From NCBI RefSeq assembly GCF_000340215.1, contig NW_006921544.1, positions 1,022,599 through 1,086,598 of the forward strand: a stretch of 64,000 bases of DNA, read 5' to 3'. The notes beneath the pieces are model-generated. The model was not told the DNA's origin. It worked only from the letters and a program-made list of their open reading frames with translations, and did no database searches. This DNA comes from Pseudocercospora fijiensis CIRAD86 (taxonomy: Eukaryota; Ascomycota; Dothideomycetes; Mycosphaerellales; Mycosphaerellaceae). Positions 24,501-34,870 of this stretch are shown here, in pieces. A program made the translations under genes and the position numbers. Each line of letters begins with the position of its first letter. Position 1 is the stretch's first letter.

Positions 24501-25658
24501 TTATTAGGTTTTATCTATATCATTTCCCTATAAGTTTTCCTTTAGTCTTCCCTTACTTTAGACTAACATTTAACTAAGCTTTGTCTGCCCTGCTTCCTTT
24601 CCTATAATGTTAAGGTATCTTAGTCTCCCTAGTTGCTAGTGACTCTCTTATGCTAGTAAGGCCCTAAATGTAAACCTATTATCTTGCCTAGACCTCTTTT
24701 ATAGCACTTAGCTAGGTTGCTTCTATATCTAGCTACCCTAGCTTATTATATATCTTTTTAGTATATTGATTCTAGCTTCCTTCGCTTTCCTAGCTACCTA
24801 TATTCTTACTAGGCATTCCTTCGCCTAGGAGGGGTGTCTTTTAGTATAGTATATATATCTTACTTCTCCCTTATATACTTTATATTCTTTGACCTAGTGC
24901 TCCCCTACGCAATAGGAGTAGGTATTAGTTGTCTTTATATATTTAGCTGCTAAGTGTCTATAGTGTTAACATTTGAAGCACTGTATTATCCTATAGTTGC
25001 TTCTATATATCTCTGTTTCCAATCTTTTAAAGTCCTAGAATAACCCCTAGTCTAGTACTATATTAGCCTACTCTACACTCCCTACCTAGATAATTAGGGA
25101 AGACTGCTTCTTAGTCTCTTCGATTTTCCTTTTAATCTATACTACTTTTGTAATCTTTAGGCCTAGGTATATAGCTTAGTTTTGTCTCTATAGGCTCTTA
25201 ATATCCTATTCTTCCTTAAAGCTTCTTATTATACTATAGGCTATAATTATAAATTGCTATTAGGAGACCTTTGCTGTTTTCCCTATCTTAGTTGTCTATT
25301 CTTTTTGTGTTTCTAGCTTCTTTTTGTCTTGCTCTTATACTATAAATAGCTTAATTACCCCTTTACCTTCGTTCCTAGCCCTAATTACCTCTTTAACTAT
25401 AATTCTTTCTATAATCTCTTTCCCTATAAGTCCTTAGATTTCCTTTTGCTCCTATAGATCCGTAATATAGACTCGAACTACTGTCCTCGGGGGTTTTAGC
25501 GCCTCCTAACTAGCTACTGCTGCCTAAGTGCGGTAGTTTAGGCTTATCTCCTATTGTTTCTTCGTAATCTTTACTACGACTGTATCTGCTACCTTTGTGA
25601 TTACGTAGCTTGCCTAGTTGTAGATTGCTTTCAGTCCTCTAAGGAGTTCTAAAATCAT
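24501..25658 (-). pseudogene. LINE C ORF1, zinc-knuckle protein
   Basis: Colinear with ORF1 of copy A. The ATG (complement of 25656-25658) is preserved, as in A. The knuckle region lies near 24930-24980, and its first knuckle keeps Cys codons. The stop overlaps the ORF2 start. The frame stays readable upstream of the ATG, so the real start may be earlier. Confidence 0.75.
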
Positions 25659-25841
25659 TATCCTATATACTCTCTTAGGGGTTCTTCTATCTTCTGCCTT
25701 TAGTACCTCCTCTGCCCTAGTATATAGTGCTTTCTATTCGTCCTCCCTTCCTTCTTAACTGTCTTCCCTTCGTCTCTAATTGTTCGCTACTATCGTTCCG
25801 TAGACTTAATTAATTAGTATATAACTAGGCTCGAGTAAAGC

Positions 25842-25857
25842 TAGCCGTAATATATAG
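25842..25857. repeat. Target-site duplication of LINE C, right
   Basis: TAGCCGTAATATATAG, identical to 16022-16037. Confidence 0.85.
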
Positions 25858-25946
25858 CGATTAAACTAGTAGAGCCGTCGACAAATCTAGCTTAGCTTCC
25901 CTAGCGTTCCTATATAAGCTCTAAGGTTTACAAACAAACAAACAAT
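25858..25946. repeat. Direct repeat, right copy, second part
   Basis: Continues the repeat interrupted at 16037. It ends in (ACAA)n like the left copy near 13140. Confidence 0.6.
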
Positions 25947-26851
25947 AGTCCGAATTTGTAGCCGAGGAATGTTGAAAACACGCCCTTACGGGTTTTAGAA
26001 GGTACGTATATCTTCCTTCCCTCCTATACTACTATATATACCTACGACCTCTAATTTAGCTTTCTCCTCGAGCGTACGAAGATAGCTCCGTTTTACGGAT
26101 AATTACAACAAAGCTAGTTCGAAATCTAGTTCCGCTACCTCTAGAACTAGTAATTCTAAGATCGAAGCTAAATAACTATATAATCGCCTATACCTTTCCT
26201 ATATAGTTATTAACTCCGATCCTTAGCGTACTTAATATTAGGTCGAGATAACCCCTAGTAAAAAGCATCCTCTATACGTAATAATATCTACTAGTAACAA
26301 CTATAGTCCCGTAATATATAAACGCCTAGACCTAAAGGCTACTACTTTATATTCTAGGTATATACTACGGAAGAAATAGAAGTATAGTATAGTCGGTATA
26401 AGACCTTATCCTATGCCTACGCCTACTAATTAAAAGCGCGCGATCGATACTCTAAAACACACTTTATTATATCGCGATCTTATAGTACGGAATGATATAT
26501 ATAATATAGTACGCCCTATTACGACTATAGAAGACTATATAAATACCGCTATTTACTATATTAAGAAACGTCGAGACTAAAGACGTACAATCTATAAGCT
26601 TATATCCTTTCGTATATAGCCGGATATTCTATTCCTATACGATAAGAAACAATTACGTTAATAGTTAGACGAAGAGTTTAAGCTTATCTACGCCGTATCT
26701 CGACTCTATCGGATAGTATAGCGCTACTATAACCTTAATTAGCCTAACGATTAAACCGCCTACTTTCTATCTAAGATTAGGTATATAATTAATAAAATAC
26801 TCGACCGACTCGGTAAATTAGATAGTACTATTAGTATCTATCTCCCGAAGA
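25947..26851 (+). pseudogene. Unrecognised dead coding sequence, left of gap 2
   Basis: Plus-strand frames are readable over hundreds of bases with RIP-type stops. The last part (about 26630-26851) runs open into the assembly gap and is rich in Leu, Arg, Tyr and Ile. No family is recognised. It probably continues past the gap into 27130 onward, but frame continuity cannot be checked. Confidence 0.4.
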
Positions 26852-27056
26852 NNNNNNNNNNNNNNNNNNNNNNNNNNNNNNNNNNNNNNNNNNNNNNNNN
26901 NNNNNNNNNNNNNNNNNNNNNNNNNNNNNNNNNNNNNNNNNNNNNNNNNNNNNNNNNNNNNNNNNNNNNNNNNNNNNNNNNNNNNNNNNNNNNNNNNNNN
27001 NNNNNNNNNNNNNNNNNNNNNNNNNNNNNNNNNNNNNNNNNNNNNNNNNNNNNNNN
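26852..27056. other. Assembly gap (205 N)
   Basis: A run of 205 N. Frames called across it are artefacts. Confidence 0.99.
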
Positions 27057-27125
27057 GCGAAAAAGGTGGGGGACGACGGAGGGCAGCACACACCCTAGGC
27101 CCCACTTGAACTCACGGCGACTCGA
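27057..27125. other. Short GC-rich island without RIP signature
   Basis: About 70 bases beside the gap are rich in G and C and contain several CA and TG dinucleotides (for example GGGCAGCACACACC), unlike everything around them. The RIP-type composition returns at once after about 27125. It could be a misplaced contig end, a gap-filling error, or the edge of an unmutated insertion lost in the gap. Confidence 0.55.
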
Positions 27126-30100
27126 CGGTAGTCTAGGTTATAACGACGAAGGATATAACCTTACTAGATTATATTAACTCGATAGGTTATAGCACTCTTA
27201 TTATTAGCGTCGAAGGAGAAAAGAACTAGCTAGTACCGCGTAGTAAAAATGCCCTTATTTAGTAGAGTTTTATAGAATAAGGCTCCCGAGGGTTACGATA
27301 TACGTATAGTAGGGTATATATACCTATATAACCTAGAAGTCTAATATACGTATTATAGACTAGTAATATTAGTAGGCAACTAACGCTAATATATATTATA
27401 ATAGCATTTAGGCGCCTAGAACGGTATATATAGTCGATACGACCTAAGACTCTCTAATCTACGGATATTACTTTCTTATAGCGGCTTACCTATACCGTAT
27501 ATAGGATATTCTCCTATATATTTAGCGCAATCCGTATTTATATAATAAAAGACTATATACTAACGACTAGTAACGACTAACAATCGCTATTAAGATACTA
27601 GAAGATTGTTACCTCTTTAATAGCTTAAAACGACATCTAAACCTTATATCGTTACTACCGTACCTTTATACGCGTAGTATAATTGCGGCGGAATAGCCTC
27701 GTAACGATAGGAAACTTAAAATAGGAATACGGGCGTAATACTATAAAGGCCTCCTCGCCTAGAAAAAGGGTATATCCGAAACAATTTAGCGCTTCTAAGA
27801 GTAATACTCGATCCTACCGACCCCTTATACTTATACTAACCGAGTCTAGTTATCTTAGTAACGAGGTAGAGTTTATCCTAGAAGGATAGCCTAATTTTGA
27901 TATTAAGGATTAGGAAGAGGACCTAGTAAGGGATATAATCTAAAGCATAGACGAAATAGTATTTCTAATATAAGTAACTCGGTAGGTTCTTTATACTAGT
28001 AGGCAGTTCTTAGAGGGCTTAGCGTAGGTACTAAGAAATACCTATATAATTAATACTACTAGTACTAGATATATCCTACTTAACTCCTCCGGTCGTAGCT
28101 TACTTACGCCTATTATCGGTCCGGTAAGTACTATCCGATCGTAATTACGCCTAGTACGATTAACCTAGGTAGTAGTAAGTAGATATATTAATATCGGCCC
28201 GCGATACGGTAGCTAATTAATATACCTATCTATACGCTAGACTACCTACGATATAATAATATACGCCCGTCGAGGTAAGATCTCGATAAGCTCTACGATT
28301 CCGATATCCGAAGGACTATATAAACTATATTAGTCGTCGACGATAGAGCTATCGGGCGTATTAGTCGCTAACTAAAGTATAGACTCTACCTCGACTAATA
28401 ACCGGCTTTATTAGTAGACGAAGCCTAGCGAGCGTAAGTATCCTCCTTACTTATAAGCTCCTATCTATCGGTAGTTCGATTAGGTATAGTATACCTTACG
28501 TAAAGTACAAGTCCGAAAACTTACTAGCGCGTAGAGACGCTTAGGCCTATCCCGGTTCCTTCTTTCCTATTTCTGTAAAAGATTCGGGTTACCCTATAGT
28601 TAAAACATTTACGTATTTAGTAAACTCTATCGTCGACGTATTTCTAAGAACTATCTATACCCTTTACCTTATTTGTCCTTTAGCGCGCCTACTACGCTAT
28701 CTACTACTATAGATACCTACCCTCTAGAAGATTATATCGGCCTATATTATACGCCTCTAAGTAAAGAATCCGTCGATCCTACGATACTATAAGTCGTCGT
28801 AGACTACGATATAGGTAAGTAGTTCGACTCTATACTACTATGCCTTCTATTCCCTAATTACGAGATTCCCGAAGACGATATTACTTTTACGATTGCCTGC
28901 GTTGCCTTTACTATATAGAGGTTGAATTACTACGTATAAAAAATTAGACGAGTACTAAGGTAGAGATAATAAGCGGAGCGCCTACTACTAATATAAGATC
29001 CTCTTATCTATATACTATTTACCTACTAACGTATACTATCCGATCGTTAGTAGTCTTTCGTACCGGTACTAGATACGCCCTATAGGGACGTAGTAGACTT
29101 TATTTATAGTATAGAATCGTTTAGGGAAGACGCTACCTTAAGTATAGCCGAAAAAGCTACTACTCTCGAAGAGGATACTAGTAGCATTACCGATAAGAGC
29201 TGTAATTATATCGACTACGGCCGAAGCTAGGATAACCTTAGTATAGATAAGGATATATCTTAGTATCTAGATAAGAGTATAGCGTAAGATACAGACGAGA
29301 CGCTAGATAAGGATATAGATAATAGTATAGCGTAAGGAGTAAATAAGACTCTAGATAAGGACGTAATTAAGGATATAGATAATATTATAGCGTAAGGAGT
29401 AGACGAGACTCTAGCTAAGAACGTAAATAAGGATATAAATAATATCGTAGCGTAAGGAGTAGATTAGACTCTAGGTAAGAACGTAAGAGAGGATGCTAAT
29501 TACGACGCAGATAAGAATATAGACGAGGACGTAGATTAAGAGGCAGATTTAGAGGGAGATTAGGCTATAGCCGAGAATATAGGTAATAATAATACTAGCG
29601 GAGATAGAGAGCCCGTAGATACTAGCGAAAATTATAATACCGCTAGAGCTAATAACGGAGACGATACTAATACTAGTTTTATCTAAGTTACTCGATAGAA
29701 CTTATTATAAAATAGCAATCCTACTATACCCGACGCTACTATATCTAAGCCTAACGATACTATCGTCGTATTTTATAGTAAAAATTACAATAGCCGACTA
29801 TCCGATAGCGCTATAAACAGTTAGGGTAAGGAGCCCTATAAGGCGAAGTAAAAGCTAAAGTAAAAGCTAAAGTAAAAAGCGAAGTAAAAAGCGAAGCTAA
29901 CCTTAAAGGCTTAACCTCTTCTACCCTCTAAAGATACTATAGTCTATTCAGAGGGGCTATCTATAGAACTTATCTCTATCCTCCTAGGCGATAAGAACTA
30001 GCTTACTCGATAGACGAGTATACTTAACCGATATACGGCTTCGAGTAGTAGTATAAAGGAGATTATAGGCGACGATACTCTTCCTACCGAGAAAGGTATA

Positions 30101-31880
30101 TAAGGTCGATTCTTAGCCTCTAAATAGATCCTTACTATATAGGAGAGAAGTAAATATACTAATCCGTATACTACCTCCTAGAAGCGAGAGCTTATCGATA
30201 CTAGAAGTCCCGCCCTATTACGTTAGGAATTGCAAGTTAGGAAGACTCGGAACTATTCTAGTAGTTATTATATACTAGAATAGCTTTTTCCTAAGCTATA
30301 AAATTAGATAGAATTTTATTAGACTAGGTTACTTAATAAGGCAGGTATCGGATAGCTATTTAATATTATTAAATCCCTTCGACGGCGAAGTATAGCGATA
30401 TCTCTATCTAAGCGAGAGGCGCTCGCGCTACTATAAGGGTAGTAGAACTAGGACGCTACCCTTACCCGAGCTACTTAGACGTTATAGCGAGCTATAGAGA
30501 AGACGTCGGAAGTCTCGCTAGTCTACTACGAACGTCTAGAGAGCCTAGTCGAGTTCTTAGAGTTATATAAAATACTAATAGAACAACTCGAGAACAGTAA
30601 CGACTAGCTATAGTATTCGTTAGCGGCGGACTTACTTAAGAACGCTAGTAGTAGAGCGAATACTAACCTAGGTAGACGTAGACGCGGGAAGTTAAGTTAA
30701 CTATAGGACTAGTTTGTTTCTAAATGCCTTAATCCTAGCTCTAGTAGTAAAATGCCGGAGGAATTATTACTTCTAGCTACCCGGAGTATACTATAATACA
30801 ACCGTCGGCTCGCGAATTATCTCGCTATTCTAGTAACAAACGTTTACCCCTTTATAATCTCCTTACTTCCGGTTAACTATATAAAATAGTAAGACCCTAC
30901 TACTCCTTAGATACTTCTACGCTAACCCTCGTTAAAGTATTAAGAAATACTATCTTAAAGCTACGAAGTTTATTGCTAACGTATTATATACTAACAGTAA
31001 CGTTCTAGCTCTTTATAAGCTCGTACGGTATTATATCGAATAGATTAGAAACCTAGTTTCTTCCGCTAAGGCTATAGTTAATAGTATAACTTACGACTAT
31101 ATCCGATAAGCGTACCCTATAGTTTAATTAGCGCGGACCCTATTATAGAAGCCCGACGGCGCGGTCCTTAGCGACTAACCTAGTATTACTAGCGAGGAGC
31201 TCGATACTAGAAAATTACTTAGTAACGACGTTACTCGAGAGGGGTATAACTCCGATAATAAGATAGTCGATATCGGTAGTCTATTAATACCGGCTATTCC
31301 GTAAAGCGATACGCCTTTATTATAACCTAGTAGCCCTATTAGCGATAGTAAGCCTCTATTAACTAGGAATCTACTTACTACCGTTACTAGCGGCGACTTA
31401 GTAATTAACGATAGTATTCGACCCTCTATTTAAACTACCGCCGATAGAACTAAAAAGCTTAATTAAGCCGCTAGGTTTATAGCGTATAATAGAGGATTAT
31501 AGGAAGTAATACTTACTACTCTATATAGTAGAAGGAGCGATTCGATACTCGCGATATCTACTACGCGCTCTTAAAGTTAAATAGAGAGAGATCGGGCTTC
31601 TACTCTCCTATTATAGGAAGAGTTTAACTAAAATCCTCCTAGACGAGTATCGCTACGTAAGAACTCGAAGCGTACCGCCGCTAGTTAGGACGAGTTTATA
31701 GAGGAAGTACGACCTAGGAAGAGGATATAGAGGGCTTCTACTACGTAATAAAAGGGAAGTAATAATACTTAGGCGAGGAAACCGAGAAAGAAAAGCAATT
31801 CTATTATAGCCGGAGTTAAGACGCCTAAGTTAAGATAAAGAAAGAGTAGTCGCTAACGCTCTAATATTGTCTCTATAAAG
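27126..31880 (+). pseudogene. Large unrecognised dead gene(s) with low-complexity segments
   Basis: Long plus-strand stretches are readable apart from RIP-type stops. Features in order: an acidic, Asn/Asp-rich tandem repeat (29220-29480), a Lys-rich run (about 29840-29900), a segment with coiled-coil-like Glu/Leu spacing (about 30400-30620), and a basic Lys/Arg-rich tail (about 31620-31870). I recognise no catalytic domain. It may be one very large protein or several, and it is followed closely by the RecQ unit on the same strand. It could be the upstream part of the same large element as the RecQ gene. That is speculation. Confidence 0.4.
29290..29480 (+). repeat. 60-bp coding tandem repeat (20 residues)
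   Basis: Units starting CTAGATAAGGA or CTAGCTAAGAA recur at about 29302, 29350, 29410 and 29470. The full period is 60 bp and the first unit is 12 bp shorter. In frame, each gives an Asp/Asn/Ile-rich segment followed by IA-stop-GVDETL. The stop is a TAA that most simply derives from CAA (Gln). The period is a multiple of three, so the array was once translated. Confidence 0.75.
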
Positions 31881-32650
31881 TAAGGACGACGATATAGCCT
31901 ATACCTTTACTACTTTTATATCTCTTTAGAATTAATATATCCGTTTCCTTAATTTACTAGGGTATAGTAGTAGCTATACTTGCATTAATCGTCTATTAAA
32001 GTAGTAGCGCCTAGGCGATACGCTAGAATGCTTTAATCTATCTAGTAGCCTATAATAATCTTTCTAAGTCGAGCGTAGTATTTCCGGCTTAGTCCGATAG
32101 GCTACTAATAGTAGTCTTTTCTTATATAGCTCGATTAGACGCTCTATACGTTATAACTACGCTCCGCTAATATTTAGGTTCCTAGCACTTATAATGTTTA
32201 TTGTTTGCCGTTCGCTACGTCTATTTTCCTATCTTTCTTATCTTTTACGTTCGTTCCTAGTTCTCGCTCGCCGGTACCTACTACTTAGCTATTAGTTACG
32301 CCGTTATATAAGCTAGTATATATAAATCCTATACCTAATCTTTCTCCCTTCTATTACTCTTCGACCGGAGCCTAGTTTATCGTATCTATATTGCCCGATA
32401 TTACTATAGACGTATTTGCCGCCTACTAGTCCTTATCTACCGCCTAATATATTATACCTATATCGCCTAATATTACTCTAGACGTAGGGCTTTCTACGTA
32501 TTCGCTAGAGCTATACTCGATATATATAACTTAATACGATAATCTCTATCCTAATATTATCGAGAACTCGTTAGGGCCGTTAGGGTCGCGTAGTTATAGC
32601 GCTATTAAGCCGGAGTATTACGTAGATATATTTAGCTAGGACGGCCCTAG
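31881..32650 (+). other. Sequence upstream of the RecQ unit, possibly its N-terminal coding part
   Basis: From about 32300 the frame used just inside the RecQ unit stays readable leftward across the 32651 boundary, with RIP-type stops only. This suggests the gene once began upstream of the duplicated segment. The stretch 31900-32250 shows no recognisable feature. Confidence 0.35.
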
Positions 32651-34769
32651 CTAGATCCTAGAGCTAAACATTCTAGTATTATAATATTCGAGTATATAGC
32701 GTAGGCGCGGCTATACGTCCTCTAAATACTAAATAGGGATATTAGAACATTTATACTAAAACGGCTGCTTTCTATTAGTAAACCTCGCCTACGGCCGTAG
32801 AATTCGCCTATAGCCGTTTCTTCTCGTTACCCCTAAGAGTCGGTTATATGCCTACGTATTGTTTATATACGACTCCCTTTACGTCGCTTCTACGTAAAGT
32901 TTAGACAATCTACCTTCGCGTCCTAAGTCTCGCTAATCTATCCTAGCGTAAATATAGCTACTAGATAATCTACTCTCTTTATTAGTAGCTTATTACTTTA
33001 TACTATTACCTTACTATTATAGCAGATTACTAGCCCCTTTATTATATATAAGTATAGGTTTCTTCTTTATAAGTATAACGCGCGTCTAATAGAGATGTCT
33101 CGACCCGACTTAATCTTATTACCTTTACGTAGTATAAAGATTTCCTCGTAGTATAGAAACTAATCGACGAGAACGTAATAGCTTTTAAAATCCTACGTAG
33201 ACCTAACGAACCTAGAACTACGAGGGTAGATATACTTAGGCGTATATTCGAATAGATCGGTAATTCTATCGAGAGTAACTCGGTTAGGGCGACTATACTC
33301 TAGCGGTACGCTCTATAGTACAAGCTCTAAGAGACTAGTACTAATCCTTTACTCTATATATCCTAAGCCTTCGTTCGAAGCCTCGACTAGTACGGCCTAA
33401 TCTATTACGCCGTCGTCCTCGGAATATCTATAGACGCCTCCCGCCGAGTAAGTAACTATATTATCGAAGCCGCCTAGGGCGAAGATTAGTTTACTTAAGC
33501 CTCGGAGCTTATCCGGCTTCCGTTTAGCGCTCTACTTTTAGTACCTAAACGTATTCTCGCCGATATTATAGCTACTACTCGGATTAGACTTAGTCTCGAA
33601 GAAGCCTATCGCTTCTAGATATAAGGTAAACGGAAGAGGCTCGCGGAAGCCTAGAATAGTCGCGTTAATAATAGGAAGAGCGCTGTTTATAATTTTATTA
33701 CCGGTAGTAATATTACTACTATAAGAGACGCTTATAAACCGAAACCTAGTAAGGAACGTACGATATAGGCCTACCTACCTAACATTCCTAAAGACTATAT
33801 CGTTCTCTAAGGCTTTAAGATAGGGCGCAATTTACTAGCGCCGAAAAAACACCTACTACGCGCGTTATATAAAAAACGTCTAAGGAAACCTAGGGTTAAA
33901 GCGGATAGTAATATACTAGTACTAGATTTATAGCTAGAAGACGATAGCGTAGAACCCGATCTACCGGCATTAGACGACGAAGGAGGGAAAGGTACCTAGA
34001 ACAATCCTCTTAACGTAGATAGAGATTCGGCTCCTAATTTTCTTAATATATACGATAGATTAGAGCTCCGTTTATAATATCGCCGGCTTAGCCGTAGAGA
34101 AGGGATAGAAGCCTACTATACCTACTACCGTAAATAGTAGATAGACTTTACCTATACTCTACTACTAAATATTAGAGAGCGTCTCGCTACGTTAGGCCGG
34201 CTACTATATATATAAACTTTAATTATTCCGTTCCTACTACGTACCGTCCCTATACCTAATATATATAAATACTAACTATTTTGCTATATAGCGAAAGATT
34301 AACCCGTTTTCTAGCTAGCAAAGTAGTCTATATCTTATACCTTTTACTTAATCTTACGACCGCCTTACTTAGAAGCCCGTAATATATACGTATATAGCTC
34401 CTAAATATCCCGAGGCCGATTAGCTTATAGCTCTATACTATCTATACTAACCGCCTACCCGAATTTCTAACTAGTTTATACCTACGCTATACTAAGTTAT
34501 ATTCTACGCGACCTTCGCCTTCTTATCTTCCTATATACTATTTATAGTAGATACGGCCTCTATAGAGATACTATTAAGGTTTAGGTTAGACAATCCGCGC
34601 CTTAACTACTTCGGTCTATAAAGGAGGCGATAGATATACGTCCGTTAACGCGCTCTTACGATTAATATATTATTACGATCGAGATTATTAGGATTATAAG
34701 AACTACTCCTAATACCTAGGAACCTATATACTAGAAAGACACCGTTTCGAGGATTACTTCTATTATCTT

Positions 34770-34870
34770 CCTTAATATCGTATTATTAAGTACGTAACTT
34801 GCCGATACGCTATATCCTCTTACTATATTTATACTTATCTTAGCCGCTAATACCGATATACTATTTCTAA
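34770..34870 (+). other. Zinc-binding-like Cys/His cluster of the RecQ protein
   Basis: In the frame of the helicase core this reads Leu-Pro-stop-Tyr-Arg, then Tyr-Val-Thr-Cys-Arg-Tyr-Ala and a Tyr/His-rich stretch ending Leu-Ser-Arg. Copy 2 at about 58690-58790 has Tyr for this Cys but keeps Ala-Val-Pro-Pro. The pattern resembles the Cys-x2-Cys and His pairs in the N-terminal domain of fungal RecQ-like proteins. Several ligands are lost to Tyr by G-to-A or C-to-T change. Confidence 0.5.

Larger units (their letters stand above)
16155..24504 (-). pseudogene. LINE C ORF2, endonuclease / reverse transcriptase, interrupted
   Basis: The frame runs from a mutated start (complement of TAT at 24502-24504) to TAG (complement of 16155-16157). 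It is broken at 17142/22034 by LINE B. The two parts total 3459 bp when one target duplication is counted, so no bases were lost at the insertion. The reverse transcriptase box near 22430 reads FVDN, the same Asp-to-Asn change as in copies A, B and D. Many Trp and Gln codons are stops. It cannot be active. Confidence 0.85.
16038..25841 (-). mobile_element. Tad1-like LINE, copy C, split by LINE B
   Basis: A minus-strand LINE in two parts, 16038-17142 (3' end) and 22034-25841 (5' end), separated by the oppositely oriented copy B. The tail reads (GATA)n at the left end, and 16-bp duplications flank the element. Without copy B and one copy of its target duplication, ORF2 is exactly 3459 bp, the same as in A, B and D. 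The first 48 bases at the 5' end (25794-25841) are not clearly shared with the other copies. TG is kept and CA is lost on the plus strand, meaning that the sense strand has lost TG. Confidence 0.9.

Noticed and set aside
26818..27105. Three overlapping minus-strand frames across the second N run
   Set aside because: They consist mainly of unknown bases and a GC-rich contig edge.
28790..28900. Possible viral-type polymerase motif near a short open stretch
   Set aside because: The Asp-Asp-containing segment has no supporting motifs around it and the frame is interrupted.
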